Of a stretch of DNA of 64,000 nucleotides, positions 32,545 to 40,606 are shown piece by piece. The position numbers were made by a program, and so were the translations under genes. Each line of letters opens with the position of its first letter. Position 1 is the stretch's first letter. The notes beneath the pieces were generated by a model. That model saw only the letters and a program-made list of their open reading frames with translations. It had not been told where the DNA came from and searched no databases. Source of the stretch: Saccharopolyspora spinosa NRRL 18395 (GTDB lineage Bacteria; Actinomycetota; Actinomycetes; Mycobacteriales; Pseudonocardiaceae); the NCBI RefSeq assembly GCF_000194155.1, contig NZ_GL877878.1, forward strand, positions 1,709,654 through 1,773,653, written 5' to 3'.

Positions 32545-32570
32545 TCAATGGAAATCAGAGGTTCGATTTC
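32540..32570. repeat. Palindromic GGAAATC repeat, copy 2 (left flank of mobile island)
   Basis: caatttcaatggaaatc at 32540-32556 followed by agaggttcgatttc. The 26 nt at 32545-32570 are identical to 35514-35539. Its right arm is interrupted where the island begins. The sequence caatttcaatggaaatc is the exact reverse complement of 35534-35550. Confidence 0.85.
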
Positions 32571-32613
32571 AATGCCGGGTAGACGGCGGGGATTTCACCC
32601 GCCGTCCCCCACA

Positions 32614-32647
32614 GATCCGGACGTAAGCCTCTCGGCTTATCCGGCTC
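32614..32647 (-). ncRNA. Group II intron domain V
   Basis: 34-nt hairpin with gagccggataagcc pairing to ggcttacgtccggatc around a gaga tetraloop. Length, the two-base bulge and the AGC catalytic triad match group II domain V. Confidence 0.85.
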
Positions 32648-32661
32648 GTGCCGTTCAGTTG

Positions 32662-33912
32662 TCAGGTCGTGTAGCGCAGCGCCCAGTGCGCGAACAGGTC
32701 GGGCGATCGTTGCCGGACACCCTTCAACCACGCTCTCGTCCGGGCTTCGCTGCGTACGAGCCGCTTGTACTTCCGTCTTGCCCAGCGCATCAGATGGCGA
32801 TCAACGCGCTTGCCGATCGGGACGACCGCGCTCGGATAGAACGCGGTGAAGTAGTTCAGCCAGCCTCGCAAGGCCGGGTTCACTTCTTCGGCGAGGTCAT
32901 CCAGGCTCCAAGTCGTGCGTCGATGCAGCCGCCAGGATGCGGCCTTGCGGCTCATATCAGTCAGCTTCCCCGGTGCCACCGCGGGCAGGAATCCGGTCCG
33001 GGCCTTGCCCCGAACCTTGTCCCACGCTTTCCGGGGACGAAACGCGTACCCACAGAACGTGAACGTCACCTGCTCATAGGCCAAGTGGCGCCGATCGTCC
33101 TTGCAGTACACGATGCACGTCTTATCGGGGTGCAACTGCAACCCGATCTCCGCGAACCGACGACCGATCGCCTGGCGCACCTGGTGCGCCTGCCGTTCGG
33201 TCACGCAGTGGACCACCACATCGTCTGCGAACCGCTCGAACCCGACTCCGGGAAACTCCCGGTTCATCCAGCTGTCGAAGCCGTAGTGCAGGAAGATGTT
33301 GGCGATCAACGGGGATATCGGACCGCCTTGCGGTGTCCCCTTCGTCCGGTGGGCCAGAGTTCGGTCGGGCATCTGCATCGGCGCTTTCAGCCAGCGCTCC
33401 ACATACAGCATGACCCACTGCTGGGTCGTGTGGCGCGCCACCGCCTTCATCATCAGATCCCACGGCACGGAGTCGAAGAAGGCTTTGACGTCCAAATCGA
33501 CGACCCAGTCCTTCTTGAAGCACCGCTGCCGACATACCCGCAGCGCATCTACCGGCGACCGCCCAGGACGGTAGCCGTAGGAGTCATCGTGGAATATCTT
33601 CTCCACGTCCGGCTCCAACATCAGCACCGCCGCAGTCTGCGCCACCCTGTCAACGACGTTGGGTATGCCCAAAATCCTGGTTCCACCCTTCTTCGGGATC
33701 TCCACCGCTCGGACCGGACCAGGGAAATAACTGCCCGACGACATGCGGTTCCACAGTCGGAAAAGGTTGTCAATCAACCTCTCCTCAAACTGCTCGATCG
33801 TCACGCCATCTGCCCCGGCCGCTCCGCCGTTACTTTTCACCTTCAGCCACGCGGCCCAGATCAGCCGCTTGGGGATGTCGTACGACTTGCCTTGCAACCC
33901 TGGCTGACTCAC
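32662..33912 (-). CDS. ltrA: Group II intron reverse transcriptase/maturase
   Basis: 416 aa. RT domain blocks are visible: GGAAGADGVTIEQF (RT0-1), EIPKKGGTRILGIPNVVDRV (RT2), SYGYRPGRSPVDAL, DLDVKAFFDSVPW (RT3), GTPQGGPISPLIANIFLHY (RT4) and the active site FADD (228-231) in RT5. A maturase/X domain follows (LRGWLNYFTAFYPS) and the protein ends after SPDLFAHWALRY, without an HNH endonuclease domain. It should splice its host RNA and support retrohoming by nicked-strand priming. Intact in length and motifs. Confidence 0.95.
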   Translation of the reverse strand: MSQPGLQGKSYDIPKRLIWAAWLKVKSNGGAAGADGVTIEQFEERLIDNLFRLWNRMSSGSYFPGPVRAVEIPKKGGTRILGIPNVVDRVAQTAAVLMLEPDVEKIFHDDSYGYRPGRSPVDALRVCRQRCFKKDWVVDLDVKAFFDSVPWDLMMKAVARHTTQQWVMLYVERWLKAPMQMPDRTLAHRTKGTPQGGPISPLIANIFLHYGFDSWMNREFPGVGFERFADDVVVHCVTERQAHQVRQAIGRRFAEIGLQLHPDKTCIVYCKDDRRHLAYEQVTFTFCGYAFRPRKAWDKVRGKARTGFLPAVAPGKLTDMSRKAASWRLHRRTTWSLDDLAEEVNPALRGWLNYFTAFYPSAVVPIGKRVDRHLMRWARRKYKRLVRSEARTRAWLKGVRQRSPDLFAHWALRYTT

Positions 33913-34320
33913 GCGGTTCCTCCCTTGCGGTTGACCACCTGCGCCAGCCCGAACGACCCCGCTCCTTCGCTCCCCAACCCACTGCGATACGCAGGCGGAT
34001 CACAGCTACTACGGGCGAGTCCGCCGGCGTCCCCGCTTCGGTACTCTGCTCCTTGCGGATTCCGCCGCTTGGAGTCCTCCCTCTCGCCCCCGGCCACGCG
34101 GCCAGCGACAGTATCGGGGCACGCCTTCACACGTTCCATACGAGAGCCTGGACCGGGCTCATGCTGCCTATATGCCGGACACCACCTGGGCAGTAAGCGG
34201 ATATCCCCCAGGTTCATCCCGAGACTCACCTCCGGCCTCGGTTTTGATGTCGTCTGACTGAGTTTCGACACGTCAACGGCAGAGAACTTCACGTTCATCG
34301 CTCATCTTCCCGGTCCACAC

Positions 34321-34518
34321 CTGACGCGGTCACTGCCGCGCCTTTTCCCACGACGCTCAAGACGACGGTCTTCAGCCAACGCCCCTCGTGGTGGTTTGAA
34401 GCCGTCTTCCGCAAGACGGCTCCGGAGGGCCAAACAACCTCCATCTCCCGTACAGCACCGCAGTCCACGAGGCTGCCATCGATCCCTACCTCGCTTTCCG
34501 CGTTCGTGTTCGCAAGAG
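34321..34518. other. Spacer between intron 5' end and IS left end
   Basis: About 200 bp of unassigned sequence with a short hairpin (gccgtctt/aagacggc, about 34412-34431). It may be 5' exon DNA carried with the intron, or the intron may start further upstream than placed here. Confidence 0.35.
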
Positions 34519-35512
34519 GTGATCTCAGTAAGAGGTGTCTGAAGGCGGCCTGCCGGATTGGGTGTGTGATCGGGTAGGGCTGGACTGGGGAGAGTAGGAC
34601 GTGGGGTCCCTGGTAGAAGAAGTTCGACCAAGAAACGATCTTCGACCAGGGAAGGCCCCACGTGGTCACGTATTCTGCCAAACTCGATGTTCCCCGTGAA
34701 CTGGTGGTCTTCCTCAGCAAGCTGCTAGGCGGTGAACGCCGCCGGAAAGGGACCCGCAAGGGCCGCCGGGCGTTGACCACGTTCTGGCAGGCTGTGCTGG
34801 TCCTGCGGTGGTTTCGCGGGCCCCGACATCACCACACTGGCCCGCGATCACGGTGTTGGCCGTGCCACCGGCTACCGGTATATCGACGAGGGCATCGAGG
34901 CGCTGGCCGCGCAGGCCCCGGATCTGCACGAGGCCCTGCAGCGCGCGAAAGACAACGGCGACGCCTATGTGCTTCTCGACGGCAAAAACTTCTCTTCCGA
35001 CCGTCTCGGCGAAAAGATCACCAGCGTCAAAGGAACCGAGATCGACCGGTGGTACTCCGGGAAAACCCGCGAACAAGCGGGCAACATTCAGGCGGTGATG
35101 GACCCGAAGGGGTTCCCGCTGTGGGTTTCCGACGTGGAGCCGGGGTCGGTGCACGACATCACCGCCGCCGAAGACCACGTCCTCGGGGCCCTGTACTGGG
35201 CCTACTCCCAGCTCGACCTGCCCACCCTGGCCGATGGCGGCTACCAGGGCGCCGGAGCCGGGGTGTTCACCCCGATCAAACATCCCAAAACCAGCAAAGG
35301 CCGCCCACTCGACGTCGACAACCAGACCTACAACAAACTGCTGCGCGGCCTGCGCGCCCTGGCCGAACGCGGATTCGCCCTGCTCACCGGCCGTTGGCGC
35401 ACCCTACGACACTTCACCACCAGCCCCCGCAAAATCGGCCCCATCGTCCAAGCCGCACTCGTACTCACTCATTACGAACACGGCCGACTCGCATAGCCCC
35501 TACTGAGATCAG
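34519..35512 (+). mobile_element. IS5-family-like insertion sequence
   Basis: About 1 kb. Near-terminal inverted repeats: tgatctcagta at 34520-34530 and tactgagatca at 35501-35511 are exact reverse complements. Encloses a single transposase gene with a frame break. The right end abuts the palindromic repeat directly. A further internal inverted pair (cgtgggg...agaag / cttcg...ccccacg, about 34600-34665) precedes the transposase and may bear its promoter. Confidence 0.75.
34662..35496 (+). pseudogene. IS5-type transposase with internal frame change
   Basis: The N-terminal piece (SAKLDVPRELVVFLSKLLGG, then FWQAVLVLRWFRG) is a helix-turn-helix of the HTH_Tnp_4 kind. After about 34820 the protein continues in another frame as PDITTLARDHGVGRATGYRYI, then AYVLLDGKNF (first Asp), GSVHDITAAEDH (second Asp) and LADGGYQGAG, ending HYEHGRLA. 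A one-base shift near ttcgcgggccccgac separates the parts. IS5 relatives can use programmed frameshifting, so activity is not excluded, but no obvious slippery run is present. Confidence 0.8.
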
Positions 35513-35513
35513 C

Positions 35514-35550
35514 TCAATGGAAATCAGAGGTTCGATTTCCATTGAAATTG
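35514..35550. repeat. Palindromic GGAAATC repeat, copy 3 (right flank of mobile island)
   Basis: Intact palindrome: tcaatggaaatc (35514-35525), centre agaggttc, gatttccattga (35534-35545), a 12-bp perfect dyad extended by aattg. Shares 26 identical nt with 32545-32570. Confidence 0.88.
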
Positions 35551-35557
35551 CGGACCG

Positions 35558-36691
35558 TCAGGATGCCTTGGCGGGGGACACCTCGCCGCTCTTCCACTTG
35601 GCGTTCTCCAGCTCCAGCGCCGTCCACAGTAGATTCAGCGGGTGCTCGGCGTAGTAGCCCTGCCGCTCCCCTCGGCGCGTGAACGCTCCCACCAGCACCT
35701 GCATCTTCGGCCCGACGTCGTTCACCAGCTCGATGGTGCGCAGGCCCTGGCCCTCCGGCAGCCGACCGTCGCCAGCCGCCTCGCCCACCCCCTGCGTGAC
35801 GATCATGCACCCGTACAACAGCTCCGAACGCAGCAGGTCGAACCCGTAGCGGACGTCGTCGATCTCGGCGGCGATACCGAGCTTGTCGCGGAAGTCGGTG
35901 CCGAACCAGCCGTGCAGGAATCCGGAGATCAGTCCGCTCGCCGGCACCACCAGCGGCACCGCGTGCAGTTCACTCGCGCGCATCACGCGGTTCGGCAACT
36001 GTTCGCCGGATAAGTTCGTGACCAGGCTCAGACCGCTGCGCCGCCACTCCATCACGTCGAATTCGGCCAGCACCGAGTCGTCCTCGGCGATCAGCACGCT
36101 ACCGCAGACCAGATCCGCTTGCTTCGTGCGCAATGCGTCCAGCAATTCGCGGGTCCGCAAGTGCGTGACGCGCAAATCGATTCCGCGTTCCTGGAATTCC
36201 TCGGCCACGTGTTCTCCCGCATTGGCGAGGAAACCGAGCGTGAAACGAGTGGTGCCGACAGTAACCGTTTCACCGCGAAGTCGTCGCGATTCGCGAACGC
36301 CGTCCAACCAGTCCGCCAAGGTGTCCCGCGCGATCTCCACGAAGGCTTCACCGGTGGCGGTGAACAACACCTTCTTTCCGCGCCCCTGCTTGACGACGAG
36401 TGGTTCTCCGCACAGCTGTTTGAAGTTCCGGTTCAACGTGTCCAGCTGCTTCTGCACGCTGGACTGCTCCCGCCCGAGCGATCGCGCCGCGGCCAGCGCG
36501 GTTCCCACCTCGTGCACCAGGACCAGCGTCCGCATCTGGTCCATTGTGGTGTCCAGCAGCGCAGCCGGTGACTGCAGCAGGCGGCTGCGCAGGTCGGTCG
36601 CGGGCAAGCTTGCGGTTCCGGCTAACGGCACGGCTGCTTCCTTCTCTCTTCCCTTTCTCGCCGGAGTGTAGTGCGCCGAACTGATCTGCAT
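35558..36691 (-). CDS. LysR-type transcriptional regulator
   Basis: 377 aa. After about 50 unconserved residues, a LysR winged helix (MRTLVLVHEVGTALAAARSLG, then REQSSVQKQLDTLNRNFKQL) and the start of the linker (LFTATGEAFVEIARDTLADW). The C-terminal periplasmic-binding-like effector domain runs to the end (TVGTTRFTLGFLANAGEHV, DLRVTHLRTRELLDALRTKQADLVCG). Slightly longer than typical (about 300 aa) because of the N-terminal extension. The ATG at 36691 is the first plausible start. Three TGATCTGC direct repeats around its start suggest autoregulation. No obvious target gene adjacent. Confidence 0.85.
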   Translation of the reverse strand: MQISSAHYTPARKGREKEAAVPLAGTASLPATDLRSRLLQSPAALLDTTMDQMRTLVLVHEVGTALAAARSLGREQSSVQKQLDTLNRNFKQLCGEPLVVKQGRGKKVLFTATGEAFVEIARDTLADWLDGVRESRRLRGETVTVGTTRFTLGFLANAGEHVAEEFQERGIDLRVTHLRTRELLDALRTKQADLVCGSVLIAEDDSVLAEFDVMEWRRSGLSLVTNLSGEQLPNRVMRASELHAVPLVVPASGLISGFLHGWFGTDFRDKLGIAAEIDDVRYGFDLLRSELLYGCMIVTQGVGEAAGDGRLPEGQGLRTIELVNDVGPKMQVLVGAFTRRGERQGYYAEHPLNLLWTALELENAKWKSGEVSPAKAS

Positions 36692-37200
36692 GCCAGAACT
36701 AATGATCTGCGGAATTTTTCCGGAAAGTGCTGGAAACCCGTGCGGCGCGGTGTAATGATCTGCCTCGCCCCCAGCAGCGGCACATCGTCGACCGCCCGGG
36801 CCGGTTCGCACGGTCCGGTGAACTCGGGGCAATTCGCACGGACGCGGGCTGCGGTGCCGTAAACACTGCTGCCTGCTTGGAGAGGATTCGCGAAGCATCA
36901 TGCGCACCCACCACCGCCGCGTCCTACCCGGGCGCAGCGTCGGACGAGGTCTATTCCCGCAGCGCGTGGGCCCGCTCTGCGGTGCGCAGCGCCGGACAAC
37001 GGGAGCGTCGCGCGGCGGTCGACACGGCTACCGGCTCCCCCGGCACACGCTCCGCGCGGGAACGGACCACGGCCACCCGGCGACCCCACCCCGGCCAGCC
37101 GGGTCGGTGCCACCCGCGGACGCGGGTCCAGGTGACGGCGCCACCCCTTATCCCCCGAACTTCATCCCCTTTTCTGAAGCCCGGCAAGGAGAAACAAGCC
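36692..37200. promoter_or_regulatory. LysR / membrane protein divergent region with TGATCTGC repeats
   Basis: About 510 bp without a supported gene. Three copies of tgatctgc at 36682-36689, 36703-36710 and 36756-36763 (two as taatgatctgc) cluster at the LysR start. The right half contains the membrane protein leader with AAGGAG at 37186-37191. Nothing else seen. Confidence 0.5.
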
Positions 37201-37761
37201 GTGACGTACTCCCAGACCGCTCCCCCGGCGACCGGTGCACCCAGCACGCTCAAGAAGCCCGGCACGCTGCTGGTGCTGGTGGTCATCTCCGCGATCTCCG
37301 CGTTATCCGGCCTGATCGGCGCGATCTACGTGTTCGCCGGTGGCCGCGGCCTCGCGGAGAGCTACGCGACCAACCTCGTCACCAGCAACCCCGAGGTCTT
37401 CGACCTCGACACGGTCATGGAGACCACGGGCACCGACAGCGCCCAGGACGTCATCGAGCTCGCCAAGTCCGTTGACATGTGGGACAGCGTGGTCTCCATC
37501 GCGCACCTGCTGATCGCCTTCGCCGCGCCGCTGCTGCTGTTCACCCTGTTCGCGCTCAAGGGTGCGACCTGGGCGCGCGTCCTGATCACCAGCTTCGCGA
37601 TCCTGTCGCTGTTCGGCGACCTGGCGACGGCGTTCGGCTACGGCCCGCAGCTGCTGAACATCACGGGCTTCGTCGGCCTGCCGACCGCGATCATCGCGGT
37701 CGTGCTGTGCTGGCTGCCGGCGAACAACCGCTACGCCAAGGCCCGCAAGCTGGCCGCCTGA
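37201..37761 (+). CDS. Hypothetical four-helix membrane protein
   Basis: 186 aa, GTG start 9 nt after AAGGAG. Four hydrophobic segments: TLLVLVVISAISALSGLIGAI, IAHLLIAFAAPLLLFTLFAL, VLITSFAILSLFGDLATAF and ITGFVGLPTAIIAVVLCWL. A polar loop of about 50 residues lies between the first two, and the tail is basic. Proline/threonine-rich N-terminus faces the cytosol. No known family identified; likely an integral inner-membrane protein of actinomycetes. Confidence 0.75.
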   Translation: MTYSQTAPPATGAPSTLKKPGTLLVLVVISAISALSGLIGAIYVFAGGRGLAESYATNLVTSNPEVFDLDTVMETTGTDSAQDVIELAKSVDMWDSVVSIAHLLIAFAAPLLLFTLFALKGATWARVLITSFAILSLFGDLATAFGYGPQLLNITGFVGLPTAIIAVVLCWLPANNRYAKARKLAA

Positions 37762-37812
37762 TCTGGAATCGGCAGCGCCGCACTGGGGGTCGGCGCAGCG
37801 GAATTCCACAAC

Positions 37813-37856
37813 GACGGAGGCCCGGCACCGAAGGGGTTCGGTGCCGGGCCTCCGTC
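37813..37856. terminator. Strong bidirectional terminator
   Basis: 20-bp perfect stem (37813-37832 / 37837-37856, core ggcccggcaccgaa) with a 4-nt gggg loop followed by tttc, between the convergent membrane protein and FAH-family genes. Confidence 0.92.
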
Positions 37857-37892
37857 TTTCCTGCTGCGAACGAGCCTCGAAGCGAGTGCTTC

Positions 37893-38756
37893 TCAGGCCG
37901 ACTTGAGTTGCTGGCGTTGGCGGCCGAGGCCGCCGATCTCCAGCTCCACCACATCGCCGGCCGCCAGGTACGGGAAGCGCCCGGACATCGCCACGCCCTC
38001 CGGCGTCCCGGTGTTGACCAGGTCGCCCGGCTCCAGCGTCAAGTACTGCGATAGGTGCCGGACGATCTCCGCGACACCGAAGATCATGTCCGCGGTGTTG
38101 GAGTCCTGCCGCGTCTCGCCGTTGACGAACGTGCGCAGCCGCAGCGCCTGCGGGTCGGCGACCTCGTCGGCCGGGACCAGCCACGGGCCGACCGGGTTGA
38201 ACGTCTCGCAGCACTTGCCCTTGGACCACTGCCCGCCGGAGTGCTCCTTCTGGAACGCCCGCTCGGAAACATCGTTGGACACCACGAACCCGGCGATGCA
38301 GTCCAGGGCCTGCTCGGCGCTTTCCAAGTAGCGGGCCCGGCGGCCGATCACGACCCCGAGCTCCACCTCCCAGTCGGTCCGCTCGGCGCCGCGCGGGATC
38401 AGCACCTCGTCGTACGGCCCTACGACCGTGTTCGGGTGCTTGAAGAACAGGATCGGCACCTCCGGCGGGGCCGATCCGGACTCGGCGGCGTGCGCGGCGT
38501 AGTTCTGGCCGATGCACAGCACCGCCATCGGCCGCGCGATCGGCGCGCCGACCCGCAGGCCGGTGCCGTCGCCGGCGTCGTCGACCGCGGGCAGCTCGCC
38601 GGCGGCCAGCGCCGCGCGGGCCCGCTGGATGCCGTCGCCGGCGAGGAACTCACCGTCGATGTCGTTGGTGATCGGGCTCAGATCGAATACCCGGCCTTGG
38701 TCGTCTGCCACGTGCGGACGCTCAGCACCCACCGGACCCAACCTAAGAAACTTCAT
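37893..38756 (-). CDS. Fumarylacetoacetate hydrolase family protein
   Basis: 287 aa. FAH-fold metal-dependent hydrolase or isomerase of aromatic degradation. Core entry IGQNYAAHAAE, PILFFKHPNTVVGPYDEV, metal ligands in WEVELGVVIGR (E..E) and AGFVVSNDVSER (Asp), and the C-terminal LEPGDLVNTGTPEGVAMS. This pattern suits 2-hydroxyhepta-2,4-diene-1,7-dioate isomerase, 5-oxopent-3-ene-1,2,5-tricarboxylate decarboxylase, or acylpyruvase-type enzymes; the exact reaction cannot be chosen from sequence. ATG behind AAGGAG. No operon partner. Confidence 0.9.
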   Translation of the reverse strand: MKFLRLGPVGAERPHVADDQGRVFDLSPITNDIDGEFLAGDGIQRARAALAAGELPAVDDAGDGTGLRVGAPIARPMAVLCIGQNYAAHAAESGSAPPEVPILFFKHPNTVVGPYDEVLIPRGAERTDWEVELGVVIGRRARYLESAEQALDCIAGFVVSNDVSERAFQKEHSGGQWSKGKCCETFNPVGPWLVPADEVADPQALRLRTFVNGETRQDSNTADMIFGVAEIVRHLSQYLTLEPGDLVNTGTPEGVAMSGRFPYLAAGDVVELEIGGLGRQRQQLKSA

Positions 38757-39244
38757 CTCGCTCCTTCTCGAACGTGCGTGGTCGGCTTGCGCAGCGGTGC
38801 GGGTAGCGGAACCTCAGACGCCAATGCGCCACGCTGGGGTAGGTCCTCCCTGAGAACCCCGGCGGGGTGGGCACAACCTGAGAACCTGCGGCGGTGGACG
38901 TTGCGCCCGTGGCAGAAAGCGGCTGACGCCGCGTGCCTGATCGGCGAACTTGCGCTGAACAACCCGCCCCTCCCGGCCTACGCGATTTCCTCCGGCACTG
39001 CCGTCACGGCTGGTCGGCCGGGTGGGATGCGGGTGCACCCCGAGACCAGGTCGCAACGGCAACCCTCCGACCCTCCACGGAACCGGCCCGGAAGGCAATA
39101 CCTCACGGGCGGGCCGGCCGGACGAGGATCTTGCGATCGACCCCGGACCGTGGAAAACCAGTGCGCGCATCGGCTCGCCACCTCTTCACATAAGTGAAGG
39201 TGAGTTCGATCACTTGAGATTGGGCCAAGAGGCAGTGCGCCCCG
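38757..39244. other. Intergenic region with the second hairpin-repeat copy
   Basis: About 490 bp without a supported gene between the FAH gene and the marR gene. It contains the dispersed repeat copy at 38794-38897. The remainder shows no gene, RNA or terminator I can support. Confidence 0.5.
38794..38897. repeat. Dispersed hairpin-type repeat, copy 2
   Basis: Left end 38794-38817 is identical over 24 nt to 8950-8973; right end ctgagaacctgcggcggtgg matches the right end of copy 1 (ctgagaaccYgcRgcggtg). The middle differs, with a second internal tgagaacccc motif, and does not form the long hairpin of copy 1. It may be a decayed member. Confidence 0.7.
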
Positions 39245-39700
39245 TCAAGCTCGGAGCGCGCGGGTCACCGCGCCGAGCCCTTCCGCGATGGCGCGCAACT
39301 GGTCGCGGTCGAGCACGTCGATGAGGTTCGCGCGGACCAGTTCCACATGCCCGGGCGCGGTCGCGCGCAGCTTCTCCCGGCCCGCTCCGGTGAGCCCGGC
39401 GACGACCCCCCGGTCGTCGGTGTCGCAGGTCCGGCGGCGCACCAGCCCGGCCTTCTCCAGCTGCGCGACCTGGTAGGTCAGGCCGCTCTTCGAAGTCACC
39501 ACCCGCTGGGCGAGCTCGGTCATGCGCAGCTCGCCGCCGGGCTCGGCGGCGAGCCGGACCAGGATCTCGTACTGCGGGTGGGACAGCCCCGCCTGCTCGC
39601 GCAGCTGCTGCTCGATCCGCCGGGCGATCAGGTTGCTCGCCTCCACGAAGGCGTTCCAGGCGGCCATCTCCTCGGCGTCCAGCCAGCGCGGTTCCGTCAT
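39245..39700 (-). CDS. MarR-family transcriptional regulator
   Basis: 151 aa. MarR winged helix: LSHPQYEILVRLAAEPGGELR, recognition region MTELAQRVVTSKSGLTYQVAQL and wing RRRTCDTDDRGVVAGLTGAG with the conserved DDRR-like turn. Divergent from the extradiol dioxygenase gene across 78 bp carrying two operator-like repeats, one of which lies only 17 bp from its own start. It likely represses both itself and the dioxygenase until an aromatic ligand binds; this is inferred from layout. Confidence 0.92.
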   Translation of the reverse strand: MTEPRWLDAEEMAAWNAFVEASNLIARRIEQQLREQAGLSHPQYEILVRLAAEPGGELRMTELAQRVVTSKSGLTYQVAQLEKAGLVRRRTCDTDDRGVVAGLTGAGREKLRATAPGHVELVRANLIDVLDRDQLRAIAEGLGAVTRALRA

Positions 39701-39716
39701 GCCAACACCCTAGCTT

Positions 39717-39765
39717 GTTCAAATTCGAACGACAGCGTAGCTTGGGGTGTGGTTCAAATTCGAAC
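39717..39765. promoter_or_regulatory. Twin MarR-type operators
   Basis: gttcaaattcgaac at 39717-39730 and again at 39752-39765, identical, 35 bp start to start. Each is a near-perfect dyad (gttc-aaattc-gaac). They lie between divergent marR and dioxygenase genes; the second sits just before the dioxygenase AGGAGG. Confidence 0.85.
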
Positions 39766-39778
39766 TAGGAGGATCGCC

Positions 39779-40561
39779 ATGACCGCACCGGCGGCGGACC
39801 GGATGCCCGCTCTCTACCTCAGCCACGGCGCGCCGCCGCTGGCCAACGACCCGCAGTGGCCCGACCAGCTCGCGGCCTGGTCCCGCGACCTGCCAAAGCC
39901 GAAGGCCATCCTGATCATCTCGGCGCACTGGGAGGAGGCGCCCCTGGCGATCGGAGCCACCACGACCGTGCCGCTGGTGTACGACTTCTGGGGTTTCCCC
40001 GAGCACTACTACTCGGTCCAGTACGCCGCGCCCGGCGCGCCGGAACTCGCCGCCCGGGTGCGCTCGCTGCTGCGCAGCCCGGACACGCCGGTGCAGGACT
40101 TCCCGGAACGCGGCCTCGACCACGGCGCGTACGTGCCGCTGAAGGAGATGTACCCGGACGCCGACGTGCCGGTGCTGCAGATCTCCATGCCGACGCTGGA
40201 GCCGGATCGGTTGATGCGCATCGGTCAGGCGCTGGAACCGCTGCGCGACGAAGGCGTCCTAATCGTGGGCAGCGGCTTCTTCACGCACAACCTCTCCGCA
40301 CTGCGCGCCGGGACCACGCCGAGCTGGTCGACGGAATTCGACGACTGGGGCGCGCGGGCCCTCGAAGCGCGCGACGTGGACGCGCTGCTCGACTTCCAGC
40401 ACAAGGCCCCGGCGGGCCGCCTGGCACACCCCCGCACCGAGCACTTCGCACCGCTGTTCGTGGCGCTGGGCGCGGCGGGCAAGGACCTCGACCAGCAGAA
40501 GATCGCCATCGACGGCTTCTGGTGGGGCCTGGCCAAGCGCTCCATCCAGTTCGGCTCGTGA
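39779..40561 (+). CDS. LigB/DODA-type extradiol ring-cleavage dioxygenase
   Basis: 260 aa, ATG with AGGAGG 6 nt upstream. Class III extradiol dioxygenase fold related to 4,5-DOPA dioxygenase: N-terminal LSHGAPP (H16), IISAHWE (H50), LDHGAYVPLKEMYP (H115) and SGFFTHNLS (H170) supply the metal ligands and acid/base residues. Cleaves catechol-type rings using Fe(II) or Zn-bound substrate; substrate unknown. Under the divergent MarR regulator. Confidence 0.92.
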   Translation: MTAPAADRMPALYLSHGAPPLANDPQWPDQLAAWSRDLPKPKAILIISAHWEEAPLAIGATTTVPLVYDFWGFPEHYYSVQYAAPGAPELAARVRSLLRSPDTPVQDFPERGLDHGAYVPLKEMYPDADVPVLQISMPTLEPDRLMRIGQALEPLRDEGVLIVGSGFFTHNLSALRAGTTPSWSTEFDDWGARALEARDVDALLDFQHKAPAGRLAHPRTEHFAPLFVALGAAGKDLDQQKIAIDGFWWGLAKRSIQFGS

Positions 40562-40598
40562 GTGCGAAAACCGGTTCTTACCGGCTTTCGCGCTCACG
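40557..40598. terminator. Hairpin terminator
   Basis: 19-bp stem with two mismatches (cgtgag.gcgaaa.ccggt at 40557-40575 against 40580-40598), 4-nt loop tctt, overlapping the dioxygenase stop and facing the convergent iclR gene. Confidence 0.8.
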
Positions 40599-40606
40599 AA
40601 GCCCGA

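Larger units (their letters stand above)
32579..34320 (-). mobile_element. Group II intron with intron-encoded protein
   Basis: About 1.74 kb on the minus strand. The 5' end is placed at a GTGTG (GUGYG consensus, 34320); about 400 nt of presumed ribozyme domains I-IV precede the reverse transcriptase. A perfect 34-nt domain V lies at 32647-32614 (starts gagccgg, GAGA-type tetraloop, ends ccggatc, AGC triad present). Domain VI is at 32612-32579, and the intron ends with CTAC. Boundaries are by consensus only. It is inserted beside a palindromic repeat, in line with introns that target inverted-repeat structures. Confidence 0.8.

Noticed and set aside
32437..34257. A 606-codon plus-strand open frame
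   Set aside because: It runs antisense through the group II intron reverse transcriptase and ribozyme; composition follows the intron gene and no domain is seen.
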